A stretch of DNA of 64,000 bases from Brevibacillus reuszeri (lineage in GTDB: Bacteria; Bacillota; Bacilli; Brevibacillales; Brevibacillaceae), in contig NZ_LGIQ01000009.1 of assembly GCF_001187725.1 (NCBI RefSeq), forward strand, positions 1,673,493 to 1,737,492, written 5' to 3'. This document shows positions 24,523-33,103 of the stretch, in pieces. The notes below the pieces were generated by a model. That model saw nothing but the letters and a program-made list of their open reading frames with translations. It did no database searches and was not told the DNA's origin. Numbering within the stretch: position 1 is the stretch's first letter; each line of letters opens with the position of its first letter. Position numbers and translations under genes: made by a program.

Positions 24523-25890
24523 TGTATATTTGACTTCATATTGCTTCATTTTTCGTACAAAGGTAGGCTGGCTCATTTGCAGGGCGCGCGCAGCTTTTCG
24601 CGTTGATTTATGCAAGGCGAGAGCTCGTTTCATCCCTTGAAACTCGAACAGCTCAACTTCTTCAGCAAACGTCTTGGGAATGATTCTGCCGAGATTGCCA
24701 AACAGCTCTCTGGGCAAATGATCGGGCAATATTTCACCGTTGGAACAGGAAATCGCCATTCGTTCCATGACATTGATCAATTCCCGGATGTTGCCCGGCC
24801 AGTCGTACTGACAAAGCACATGAATGGCTTCCTGGGCGATTTGAATTTGGATCGCATTCTTTTCCTGGTAGCGTTGCAGAAAATGCTCGATGAAAAATGG
24901 AATCTCTTCTTTTCGTTCACGCAGCGGAGGAATCAGGATCGGATAAACCTGGAGCCGGTAGTACAAGTCTTTGCGGAAAGTCTTTTGCTCGACCATTTCC
25001 TCTAAATCCTGATTGGTTGCAGCGATAATGCGGACATCGGAACGGATTGTTTTGACGCCGCCGACCCTGCGAAACTCTTGCTCCTCCAAAACACGCAGCA
25101 ATTTTACCTGCAAATCCAGAGGCATGTCCCCGATCTCGTCCAGAAAAAGTGTGCCCTTATCGGCAAGCTCAAAAAAGCCTGGCTTCCCCTCTTTGTTCGC
25201 TCCGGTGAACGCTCCCGTCTCATAACCAAAAAACTCGCTTTCCATCAAGGAGGCAGGGATGGCTCCACAATTCACCTTGATAAAAGCTCCCTTTGCCCGC
25301 TTGCTTCGGTGGTGGATGTACTTGGCGATTACTTCCTTGCCGACTCCAGATTCGCCACGCAGCATCACAGGAGAGTTTACGGAGGCGACCTTGGTCGCAG
25401 CTTCTTTTACATGCAGCATGGCTTTACTGTAGATGACCAGCCCGTTTTCATGCTCCTGCTGCTGCTTCAAATTTTTGATCTCTTCCAGATAATTCTGATT
25501 CATCTGCTCGGCACGGCTCAAATGCTGCTTCAGTTCATTCAGCTCTGTCATGTCACGGACGCAATTCACGACGAACTCGATTTCGTTTTGCTCATTAAAC
25601 ATAGGCATCCCGGTAGTCATATACTCTTTGTACCCTGAATCAGATGTGGAGCGTTGCATGATCGTTACCGGGCGCTTTTCCTCAAGTACCCGCATCGTGC
25701 TGGATTCGTTGGAATGAAGCCTGATTCCGACTGTACTGCGTATATCCTTGCCGATCAGCTCATCTGCTGTTTTTCCTGCTATTTTCAGATAGGCCTTGTT
25801 TACTTTGACAATCATTCCGTCCTTGTCGGTGATAATGACGCCATCGAAGAATAACTCCAGGAGACTGTCTAGGTTGTTTAGGGCAAACAT
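24487..25890 (-). CDS. Sigma-54-dependent activator with PAS sensor (symporter/C45 operon)
   Basis: 467 residues. A PAS domain (about 5-125, with FDGVIITDKDGMIVKVNKAY) leads into a coiled linker and an AAA+ domain with Walker A GESGVGKE, GAFTGA and Walker B LFLDEIGD. The C-terminal Fis-type helix-turn-helix reads AARALQMSQPTFVRKMKQY. ATG 25890 follows GGGGGA; a longer frame to 25932 lacks a ribosome site. It is immediately upstream of, and on the same strand as, the operon with the -24/-12 promoter it should activate. It is paralogous to the gab activator at 28454, and the two share very similar putative DNA sites. Confidence 0.9.
   Translation of the reverse strand: MFALNNLDSLLELFFDGVIITDKDGMIVKVNKAYLKIAGKTADELIGKDIRSTVGIRLHSNESSTMRVLEEKRPVTIMQRSTSDSGYKEYMTTGMPMFNEQNEIEFVVNCVRDMTELNELKQHLSRAEQMNQNYLEEIKNLKQQQEHENGLVIYSKAMLHVKEAATKVASVNSPVMLRGESGVGKEVIAKYIHHRSKRAKGAFIKVNCGAIPASLMESEFFGYETGAFTGANKEGKPGFFELADKGTLFLDEIGDMPLDLQVKLLRVLEEQEFRRVGGVKTIRSDVRIIAATNQDLEEMVEQKTFRKDLYYRLQVYPILIPPLRERKEEIPFFIEHFLQRYQEKNAIQIQIAQEAIHVLCQYDWPGNIRELINVMERMAISCSNGEILPDHLPRELFGNLGRIIPKTFAEEVELFEFQGMKRALALHKSTRKAARALQMSQPTFVRKMKQYEVKYTNDPKMDHKNMQ
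24504..24519. promoter_or_regulatory. Candidate activator site inside the activator's own 3' coding end
   Basis: GATCCATTTTTGGATC is a palindrome with arms GATCC/GGATC, about 90 bases upstream of the -24 element. It has the same design as the GATTCATTTTTGAAT site near gabT. Confidence 0.5.
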
Positions 25891-25979
25891 ATGGATGATC
25901 CCCCTTTCTAGCAGGTAGACGCTAAATGCCACTAGTATAGCATGTTAGAATGAGAAAAAAACAAAGGCAGGGATGAAGC

Positions 25980-26591
25980 ATGAATCTCGCTGAGCAGTTT
26001 GGCCATATCGATATCTACTTGCTTGATCAGTTGGTAAAGGGACGTATTACGCAGGATATGCGCATTCTTGATGCCGGCTGTGGCAGCGGGCGCAACCTGG
26101 TCTATTTTTTGCGCAATGGTTATACGGTGTTCGCGGTAGATCGCTCGGAGGACGCGATACATGCGGTTCGGAACCTTGGAGCGACGCTTGCGCCAGGGTG
26201 GTCCGATGAGCAGGCGCGTGTAGAGGCGGTTGAGCGCATGAGCTTTGCCGCGGAGAGCTTTGACTTTGTTATCAGCAACGCGGTCTTGCATTTTGCCGAG
26301 GACAAGGCACATTTTCTGCAAATGATCGAGGAGCTGTGGCGGGTTCTGGCACCAGGTGGAATGATGTTTATTCGTTTGGCTTCATCGATTGGTATAGAAG
26401 ATAGGATCAAGCCGCTAGGCAATCAAAGATACTTGCTGCCGGACGGAAGTACCCGTTTTCTAATGGACGAAGAAATGATGCTGGAGACTACGGCGGCACT
26501 CAAAGGTACGCTGTTTGAGCCGATTAAAACGGTAAATGTTGCTGGGCAGCGTTGTATGAGTACGTGGTGCTTGAAAAAACCCGTCACCTGA
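25980..26591 (+). CDS. Class I SAM-dependent methyltransferase
   Basis: The 203-residue Rossmann-fold methyltransferase has motif I ILDAGCGSGRNLVYFL, acidic motif II FAVDRSEDAI, motif III SFDFVISNAVLHF and motif post-I LWRVLAPGGMMFIRL. It resembles TehB/UbiE-like small-molecule methyltransferases. The substrate is unknown. Its 3' end overlaps the terminator of the facing LRR-like gene. No operon partner is present. Confidence 0.85.
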   Translation: MNLAEQFGHIDIYLLDQLVKGRITQDMRILDAGCGSGRNLVYFLRNGYTVFAVDRSEDAIHAVRNLGATLAPGWSDEQARVEAVERMSFAAESFDFVISNAVLHFAEDKAHFLQMIEELWRVLAPGGMMFIRLASSIGIEDRIKPLGNQRYLLPDGSTRFLMDEEMMLETTAALKGTLFEPIKTVNVAGQRCMSTWCLKKPVT

Positions 26592-26608
26592 GAGAGGGAT
26601 GGGACGGG
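26574..26608 (-). terminator. Terminator of the LRR-like transcript
   Basis: On the minus strand, CCCGTC / GACGGG encloses a 17-nt loop and is followed by TTTTTT. It lies beyond the out-of-frame segment 26629-27027, so that segment belongs to the LRR-like transcript. Confidence 0.65.
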
Positions 26609-26628
26609 CTAGCGTATCCTTTGTTCCT

Positions 26629-27027
26629 TTAAAAATCTCGCAGTTCATTAAAGACTGCAAACAGTCTTTTCACGTCAACTTCAAGACCTACCTCAGCCGC
26701 TTTCTCATTGACAGGCTCCAGCAGCTCGTCTAGCACGACATAAATTTCTTCCCGTTCGACCGTTTCAATAAAACCGGTTCGCTTGTCCAGCTTGTTAAAG
26801 GTCTCCGTGAACTCTTTGACCAACAGGCTGAGTGCTTCATGTAGTTTTTCATTCGTCCACGTAACGCTGACTTCCTGTTCGATGACGGAGAATTCTGTGA
26901 GCATCTTTTTGTACAACGCCATGGCTTTTTTGTAAGTCGCAGCGGAAATATTTTCGCGTCCATCCCAGTCCCGGAAAGGATTTTCAAGATTACTGGCTAA
27001 CCAGTCCTGTTTGCGCGGCTTCGTAAG
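26629..27027 (-). pseudogene. Out-of-frame C-terminal extension of the LRR-like gene
   Basis: An ATG-started frame (26922-26629, 97 residues) continues upstream without a start or stop to about 27027, overlapping the end of the LRR-like gene in the +1 frame. The extra codons read like protein (PRKQDWLASNLENPFRDWDG, then RENISAATYKKAMALYKK). No ATG, GTG or TTG lies upstream of 26922 in that frame. A single-base change or a +1 ribosomal shift near 27020 would fuse both into a protein of about 520 residues. Alternatively the 97-residue part is translated alone. Confidence 0.55.
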
Positions 27028-28165
27028 TGGACATATTGAGTCCTTTGACCGTTTCTTTTTTGTACCGTGTCTTGATTGACTTCGCCGCTTCGACTGGCAA
27101 GCTGTCCATCCAGAGAGCAGTCAGGTGCGGGAGCTGGTCGGGATTGGGGAACTCATCAGGAGAGAAGCCAAAGATGTCTTGTGTACTAAAAAGGCGAAGC
27201 TGTGCAAGCTGTGAGGTACTGTTCATATTGGCAATCGTGCCTGGTTTTCCCGATAGGCGCAGCTCCCGGAGACCAGGGTAGCTTTGAACGATGGGCAGCA
27301 GATCTACGTGTGTTACTTTATGAAGACTCAATGCTCCGAGCTGTTCCAGGCCGCAGTGAAGTGGTGGCGAATCCACAAAAGTGACAGTGAGCCAGCGTCC
27401 CGCCTCCTCTGCTCCAATGTGCAGGTTGGGAGATAGTTCGCCCCATAAGGAAAGCTGGTTCAGTTCTTTATTAAGCGTAATCGATTCTACGCCTTCAGCA
27501 TTGAGATGGAGTCGCTTCAGATTCGTATCGCGCAGGTCGAGGGACCGCCTCGATGGATTGTCCAAATGCAGCTCATTCACAAATGGGTTGCTGCGGATAT
27601 ACGCGATGAGAGGATCAGATGCCTCGGCGGTGTGAATTCTGGTCAGGCATGGAAGCTTGGCAAGCTCAGAGAGATCATGGATTTGGCGCATGGTCTGCTG
27701 GTGGATCACGATAGTGGATCGGCGGATCGTCTCGCCGCCAATCTGAACGAGTGTATCGTCCTTTGCAGCTTCTTTAAATTGCTGGCGTTTGTCTGCGGGG
27801 ATTTGATTCCACTGCCATTGGCGGTAAAAGCTACCTCCGACGTGCCAGGTGCCGTATGACTTGGACTTCTCCGTAATGAGCGGGGGCAGATTTCCGATCC
27901 ATATATAGCCTTTCGGGATCGTCGCTTCTACATAAATGTGATCCAGTTTGTTGTTCCAGAAAAAGAAATCGCAATAGAGGGGCTTCATCTGACGCAGCTC
28001 GGCTTCATCCGGCAGCGTCTCTCCTGCCCAGTCCAGCTCGACAATGCTGATCAATGACTGTGATTTTTTGGAAGCTGCATCCGGTATGGAGGTGACCTGG
28101 CAGGCAGCATACTTTTGCATTTGTTCTACAAAAACGCAGTAAATGTCTCCGACAGATATACTCAT
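26990..28165 (-). CDS. Leucine-rich-repeat-like protein, frame ends early
   Basis: 391 residues. The N-terminal domain (1-150, SVGDIYCVFVEQMQKYAACQ) is of unknown function. Irregular leucine-rich repeats follow (about 170-360: FVNELHLDNPSRRSLDLRDT, LKRLHLNAEGVESITL, GLRELRLSGKPGTI). Similar cytoplasmic proteins are sometimes labelled gliding-motility-like in Bacillota, without proven function. The frame closes at 26990, while a protein-like sequence goes on in the next frame, so this copy may be frameshifted. Confidence 0.65.
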   Translation of the reverse strand: MSISVGDIYCVFVEQMQKYAACQVTSIPDAASKKSQSLISIVELDWAGETLPDEAELRQMKPLYCDFFFWNNKLDHIYVEATIPKGYIWIGNLPPLITEKSKSYGTWHVGGSFYRQWQWNQIPADKRQQFKEAAKDDTLVQIGGETIRRSTIVIHQQTMRQIHDLSELAKLPCLTRIHTAEASDPLIAYIRSNPFVNELHLDNPSRRSLDLRDTNLKRLHLNAEGVESITLNKELNQLSLWGELSPNLHIGAEEAGRWLTVTFVDSPPLHCGLEQLGALSLHKVTHVDLLPIVQSYPGLRELRLSGKPGTIANMNSTSQLAQLRLFSTQDIFGFSPDEFPNPDQLPHLTALWMDSLPVEAAKSIKTRYKKETVKGLNMSTYEAAQTGLVSQ

Positions 28166-28316
28166 TCAACCATCCTTTCATCGGTGTCGATGGTGATCCT
28201 ATTGGCTATTTTACCTAATCGCTTCGGATGAGTTGGTTATTTTTTCAAAATGACATGAATTGTTTTCGTTTTCGTTACATTAGAAATGACGTTTGATCAC
28301 ATACGTAGTCTACTGG

Positions 28317-28345
28317 TTGTCGGTGTTGGGCGATTCTCCTATAAT
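28317..28345 (+). promoter_or_regulatory. Sigma-A promoter of the gab activator gene
   Basis: TTGTCG (28317-28322), 17 bases, then a perfect TATAAT (28340-28345), about 108 bases before the ATG. The rest of the 288-bp gap holds no other clear signal. Confidence 0.7.
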
Positions 28346-28453
28346 GAAGAAAATATGTTCATAGAAGCGATGGGGATACACAAGCAGTTATGTGTCCCTT
28401 TTTTAGATAGGTAGCCCGAAGCACGATCCTTGACGCAGGAGGGAGGCAGCAGG

Positions 28454-29851
28454 ATGAAGAGCAATGAGAGCCAGGATAAATGGATGAGCCGTGTATTGGA
28501 AGGGATCATCGACACCTCTCGCGACCACCTATTGATTACCGATGGAGAAGGGTATATTCAGCTGGTCGGTGATTCCTGCTACGAGATGTACGGTTTGGAA
28601 AAAGAGCAGCTACTGGGCAGAAACGTCATACAGCTCGAAAAAGAAAAGATATTCTCTCCCTCTGTGACACGTAAAGTAATCGAGGCGAGGACACCACAAA
28701 CGACGATGCAGGACATCCCCGGCGGGAAAAAGCTGATGGTGACGGCCTATCCCGTATGGAACGATGACGGCTCCCTGCATTCGGTCATTAGCTATTCGCA
28801 TGATTTGACCGAGATTATGGAGCTGAAGCATCGTTATGAAAGCTTGACGGAACAGCTAAAGCAATTTGAAACCGAGATCGAGGAGCTGCGGGAAAAAAAC
28901 AACGAGGGCTTCGTAGCTGTCAGTCAGCCGATGCAAGTCATTGAGAGATTGATCAAAAAGGTTGCGGTGGTCGATTCCACGGTGTTGATTCTGGGGGAGT
29001 CCGGAGTCGGAAAAAACGTCATCGCCAAAGAAATACACCGCCATAGTCGACGTGCGGGCGGTCAGTTCGTAGAGATAAACTGTGGCTCGATCCCCGAGGG
29101 CTTGCTGGAGTCAGAGCTGTTTGGCTATGAAGCGGGGTCTTTTACGGGAGCAGGGAAAAACGGAAAGCCCGGCATTATCGAGCTGGCGAATCAAGGGACA
29201 CTTCTCTTAGACGAGCTGGGAGAGCTGCCACTGCCGCTGCAAGCAAAGCTTTTAAAGGTCATTCAGGAAAAACGGCTGCAGCGAGTGGGCAGTATGCAGT
29301 ATCGCGATGTTGATTTTCGCCTGATTGCTGCCACCAATCGCGATCTGGAGAAGATGGTGAAGGAAGGCAAGTTCAGACAGGACCTGTATTTTCGCTTGAA
29401 TGTCGTACCCATTCAGGTGCCAGCGCTTCGCAACAGACCAGAGGATACCGCTGCCCTGATCAAGCTCGTCATACGCACACTTAACGAGCGGTACGGGATG
29501 GATAAACGGTTAGATCCCCCGGCAACACATGCTTTGATGCACTATTCCTGGCCAGGAAATGTGAGGGAGCTGGAAAATGTGTTGGAGCGGATGGTTGTAA
29601 CGGCTGACGAGGATATCATTACAACACAGCAGCTGCCGGTCGAAATCAGTGTAGCAGGGGAAGAGCAAGCGATGCTGGAGCCGGGAATCGCTTCGATATC
29701 ATTGAAGGAAGCGCTGGAGCAGGTCGAGGAAAAATGGATGCGTTATGCGGCAGAGCGCTGTCGGACTACCGCCGAAATGGCACAGCTTTTAGGGATCAGT
29801 CAGCCATCGGTCGTGAGGAAGCTGCAAAAATATCAGGTCAGGTCTATTTAA
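28454..29851 (+). CDS. Sigma-54-dependent activator with PAS sensor (GabR-like)
   Basis: 465 residues: PAS domain (about 10-120, LLITDGEGYIQLVGDSCYEM), coiled linker, AAA+ domain with Walker A GESGVGKN and Walker B LLLDELGE, and helix-turn-helix QLLGISQPSVVRKLQKYQV. The sigma-54 contact loop reads GSFTGA instead of GAFTGA. ATG 28454 has GGAGGGAGG 7 bases upstream. It sits upstream of gabT/gabD, which have a perfect -24/-12 promoter. Bacillus thuringiensis is known to control its GABA shunt by a sigma-54 activator called GabR, and the layout here agrees. Confidence 0.88.
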   Translation: MKSNESQDKWMSRVLEGIIDTSRDHLLITDGEGYIQLVGDSCYEMYGLEKEQLLGRNVIQLEKEKIFSPSVTRKVIEARTPQTTMQDIPGGKKLMVTAYPVWNDDGSLHSVISYSHDLTEIMELKHRYESLTEQLKQFETEIEELREKNNEGFVAVSQPMQVIERLIKKVAVVDSTVLILGESGVGKNVIAKEIHRHSRRAGGQFVEINCGSIPEGLLESELFGYEAGSFTGAGKNGKPGIIELANQGTLLLDELGELPLPLQAKLLKVIQEKRLQRVGSMQYRDVDFRLIAATNRDLEKMVKEGKFRQDLYFRLNVVPIQVPALRNRPEDTAALIKLVIRTLNERYGMDKRLDPPATHALMHYSWPGNVRELENVLERMVVTADEDIITTQQLPVEISVAGEEQAMLEPGIASISLKEALEQVEEKWMRYAAERCRTTAEMAQLLGISQPSVVRKLQKYQVRSI

Positions 29852-29922
29852 TTCAAAAAGTAATATTTAATTCAAAAATGAATCGAGGTTTCCTGTGCTT
29901 TTGATTCATTTTTGAATTTTTA
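29851..29922. promoter_or_regulatory. Triple palindromic sites: candidate GabR-like UAS and terminator
   Basis: Three TTCA-centred sites occur: ATTCAAAAAGTAAT (29851), ATTCAAAAATGAATC (29870-29884) and GATTCATTTTTGAAT (29903-29917). The last two are exact inverted copies with 15-bp arms, so the RNA could also fold as a terminator ahead of TTTTT. They lie 55-120 bases upstream of the gab -24 box. Confidence 0.6.
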
Positions 29923-29968
29923 GGGCAAAACAGTATCCTGAAAAGCAAATAAAATCAGGCTTTTTCAG

Positions 29969-29985
29969 TTGGCACGGGTATTGCT
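29969..29985 (+). promoter_or_regulatory. Sigma-54 promoter of gabT-gabD
   Basis: TTGGCACGGGTATTGCT matches the full consensus TGGCACG-N4-TTGCW, with GG and GC 10 bases apart. Confidence 0.93.
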
Positions 29986-30051
29986 ATATTTACGTAGCTG
30001 AAGGCATAACTCTTACAATAAACCATTCATTTATAGAAGGAGAGATACGAT

Positions 30052-31401
30052 ATGTCCAAACAGCGTAAATTCGTAAATGTAGCTGCAGGTGTACCTGGTC
30101 CAAAAGGAGCGGCGCTGATTGAAAAAAGAAAGCAATACGTTCCAAAGGGTGTTGGCAACAATACGCCGATCTTTGTAGAAACCGCTTCAGGTGCACTGGT
30201 GAACGATGTGGATGGCAATACCTACATTGATTTCGCTGGGGCGATCGGTACGCTGAACGCAGGCCACTGTCCAAAAGAAGTGGTAGATGCACTCAAAGAA
30301 CAGCTCGACAAGTATATTCACCCATGCTTCCACGTAGGCATGTATGAGCCATATGTAGCACTGGCAGAAAAGCTGGCACAAATCACCCCGGGCAGCTTTG
30401 AAAAGAAAACAATGCTGGCAAACAGCGGTGCGGAAGCAGTAGAAAATGCGGTGAAAATTGCCCGTAAATATACAGGTCGCCCAGGAATCATCTCCTTTAG
30501 CCGTGGCTTCCATGGACGTACACTGCTCGGCATGTCGCTCACCTCCAAAGTAAAGCCGTACAAATTCCAGATGGGTCCATTTGCTCCGGCAACGTATAAA
30601 GCACAGTTCCCGTATCCAATGAACAAGCCAGCTTCTATGACGGATGATGAGTACGCGCAATTCTGCATTCGTCAATTCGAAGACTTCCTGCTGACAGAAG
30701 TAGCACCTGAAGAAGTAGCTGCGGTTATCATGGAGCCAATCCAGGGCGAGGGCGGATTCATCGTACCACCTGTCTCCTTTGTGCAAGCTGTCTATGAAAT
30801 TTGCAAAAAGAACGGCATCTTGTTCATCGCAGACGAGATTCAAACCGGCTTCTGCCGTACGGGCACGATGTTTGCTACGACACAATTTGGCATCGAACCA
30901 GACATCATCACCATGTCCAAATCGATTGCAGCTGGTCTGCCAATCTCTGCTGTTACAGGTCGCGCTGAAATCATGGATGCTCCAAATGCAGGTGAAATCG
31001 GTGGTACCTATGGAGGAAGTCCGCTTGGCTGCGTAGCGGCACTCGCTGTTATCGAAAAAATGGAGCGTGAAAACCTCGCTGCCAGAGCGCAATACATTGG
31101 CGACACCATTAAACAGCATTTTTCCGCGCTGCAAAAAGATTTCCCTGTGATCGCAGATGTACGTGGTCTGGGTGCGATGTGCGCAGTAGAATTTGTCGAT
31201 CCAGAAACAAAAGCACCTGCAAAAGAGCTGGTGGCTGGTCTGACAAAAGGCTGCTACGAGTCCGGTGTTATCGTACTTTCTGCTGGCGTTCACAGCAACG
31301 TACTTCGTTTCCTCTCTCCACTGGTTATTACTGACGAGCAGCTGGAGGAAGCGCTCGATATTATGACGGATGTGCTGAAAAGCCAATACGTAACGAACTA
31401 A
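30052..31401 (+). CDS. gabT: 4-aminobutyrate aminotransferase
   Basis: 449 residues, a class-III PLP aminotransferase. The cofactor lysine is in ITMSKSIAAGLPISAVTGR, the aspartate in FIADEIQTGFCRTG, and the substrate region in GTYGGSPLGCVAALAV. It moves the amino group of GABA (or a similar omega-amino acid) to 2-oxoglutarate, giving succinate semialdehyde. AAGGAG stands ahead of the ATG. It is co-transcribed with the aldehyde dehydrogenase 18 bases downstream, from the sigma-54 promoter. Confidence 0.92.
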   Translation: MSKQRKFVNVAAGVPGPKGAALIEKRKQYVPKGVGNNTPIFVETASGALVNDVDGNTYIDFAGAIGTLNAGHCPKEVVDALKEQLDKYIHPCFHVGMYEPYVALAEKLAQITPGSFEKKTMLANSGAEAVENAVKIARKYTGRPGIISFSRGFHGRTLLGMSLTSKVKPYKFQMGPFAPATYKAQFPYPMNKPASMTDDEYAQFCIRQFEDFLLTEVAPEEVAAVIMEPIQGEGGFIVPPVSFVQAVYEICKKNGILFIADEIQTGFCRTGTMFATTQFGIEPDIITMSKSIAAGLPISAVTGRAEIMDAPNAGEIGGTYGGSPLGCVAALAVIEKMERENLAARAQYIGDTIKQHFSALQKDFPVIADVRGLGAMCAVEFVDPETKAPAKELVAGLTKGCYESGVIVLSAGVHSNVLRFLSPLVITDEQLEEALDIMTDVLKSQYVTN

Positions 31402-31419
31402 TTTGCGCGGGAGGTCACT

Positions 31420-32844
31420 ATGAAAAAGCATCTCTACATCAATGGACAATGGAAAGAAGCAAAAGAATATGCACCTCTCTACTCCCCCTTTTCAGGTGAG
31501 CTGCTGGCGGAGATTGCTCAAGCGGACGAAAGCGATGTAGATGAAGCAATCGAGGCGGCGAAAGCAGCGAGTAAAGCGATGGCGAAGATGCCAGCCAGCC
31601 AGCGGGCACTGATCTTGGAAAAGGCAGTCGCCATCATGGAAGCACGCAAAGAGGAGCTGGCGGTCATTCTCGCGCAGGAAGCTGCAAAGCCGCTGCGTAC
31701 GGGGCGTGGAGAAATCGCGCGTACAATCCAAACATACAAATTCGCTGCGGAGGAAGCCAAGCGTATTCACGGGGAAACCGTCCCACTTGATGCAGCTCCG
31801 GGTGGCGAAGGACGTCTGGCCTTTACAGTTCGCAAGCCAATCGGTGTCGTTGGAGCAATCACTCCGTTTAACTTCCCGTTCAATCTCGTTGCACATAAAG
31901 TGGGACCTGCGATTGCGGCGGGGAATACAGTCGTTTTAAAGCCAGCTAGTCAGACGCCGCTCAGCTCGCTGATATTGGCGGACATTTTTGCCGAAGCTGG
32001 GTTGCCGGCAGGCGCCCTCAACATTTTGCCTGGAAAAGGCGCGGTTGTGGGTGAAAAGCTCGTCGGCGACAGTCGCATCGCAGCGATTACCTTTACAGGT
32101 AGCCCTGCAGTCGGCATCGCGATGAAAAACAAGGCTGGACTCAAGCGCGTGACTCTGGAGCTTGGCTCCAACTCGGCTGTCATCATCGATCACAATGTAG
32201 AAATTACGCAGGCGCTGATTGACCGCTGCGTGATGGGGGCATTTTCCTTTAGCGGTCAGGTATGCATCTCGCTCCAACGCGTCTATATTCATCAAAGCAA
32301 GTATGAGGAGTTCCTCGATAAATTCAAGGCGGCAACGGAGAAAATGGTGCTGGGTGATCCACTGCAAGAGGAAACGGATATGTCCTCTCTCATCTCTTCG
32401 AAGGATCACGAGCGGATGGGTGCTTGGGTACAGGAAGCTGTCGATGCCGGGGCACATGTTGTCACGGGGGGCAGAGCTGTAACGGATCGTCTCTATGCAC
32501 CTACCATCCTGACCAATGTTGGGGCGCATGTTTCTTGCTCTTGCCAGGAAGTATTTGGTCCGATCGTAGTCGTGACGCCATTTGCGACTATCGATGAGGC
32601 AATCGAAGCCGTCAATGATTCCCGTTTTGGCTTACAGGCAGGGATCTATACGAGTGATATTCATGCAGCCATGCGCGCAGCTGAGGAGCTGGAAGTGGGC
32701 GGCGTGATGATCAATGATATTCCGACCTTCCGCGTAGATAACATGCCATATGGTGGAGTAAAAGATAGCGGCTTTGGACGTGAAGGCATCAAATATGCAG
32801 TAGAGGAATTAACAGAACTGAAATTAATCGCAATCAAGCTATAG
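31420..32844 (+). CDS. gabD: Succinate-semialdehyde (aldehyde) dehydrogenase
   Basis: The 474-residue NAD(P)-dependent aldehyde dehydrogenase has the catalytic Cys in SFSGQVCIS, the general-base Glu in LELGSNSAV, and the cofactor strand ITFTGSPAVG. The C-terminal MPYGGVKDSGFGREGIKYA is typical. Its position after gabT makes succinate semialdehyde the likely substrate, completing the GABA shunt; the sequence alone would also fit related aldehyde dehydrogenases. Confidence 0.87.
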   Translation: MKKHLYINGQWKEAKEYAPLYSPFSGELLAEIAQADESDVDEAIEAAKAASKAMAKMPASQRALILEKAVAIMEARKEELAVILAQEAAKPLRTGRGEIARTIQTYKFAAEEAKRIHGETVPLDAAPGGEGRLAFTVRKPIGVVGAITPFNFPFNLVAHKVGPAIAAGNTVVLKPASQTPLSSLILADIFAEAGLPAGALNILPGKGAVVGEKLVGDSRIAAITFTGSPAVGIAMKNKAGLKRVTLELGSNSAVIIDHNVEITQALIDRCVMGAFSFSGQVCISLQRVYIHQSKYEEFLDKFKAATEKMVLGDPLQEETDMSSLISSKDHERMGAWVQEAVDAGAHVVTGGRAVTDRLYAPTILTNVGAHVSCSCQEVFGPIVVVTPFATIDEAIEAVNDSRFGLQAGIYTSDIHAAMRAAEELEVGGVMINDIPTFRVDNMPYGGVKDSGFGREGIKYAVEELTELKLIAIKL

Positions 32845-32853
32845 CCATTTATT

Positions 32854-32879
32854 GACGAGTCCTAGGGGCTCGTCTTTTT
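32854..32879 (+). terminator. Terminator of the gab operon
   Basis: GACGAGTCC-tag-GGGCTCGTC (one G-T pair) is followed by TTTTT. Confidence 0.85.
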
Positions 32880-33103
32880 GTATTCCCACAATTAACCAGG
32901 AAACGATGTTTTGAGACGTTCGTCCTATTTACAGGATTGCTTTGTTCAGAAATGGTATATTTCCTTATCGTAAAATAGAGAGTGTTATGTGACGCGACTA
33001 GATATGGATATCCCTTATTCTGGTTGTTGTTTCTACGACTTTCTCTTCTTATGCTAATCAATAGACAAGTAGGTTTAGGGTTACGGAAAGAAGGAGCAAA
33101 AAG

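Noticed and set aside
30187..31449. 420-codon minus-strand open frame opposite gabT
   Set aside because: It mirrors gabT, is rich in Cys, His and Trp as antisense frames are, and has no ribosome site. gabT motifs are unambiguous.
32880..33103. Possible c-di-GMP (GEMM) riboswitch before the exopolysaccharide genes
   Set aside because: I looked for the conserved GEMM core and tetraloop receptor and saw neither. No convincing promoter hexamer pair was found either.
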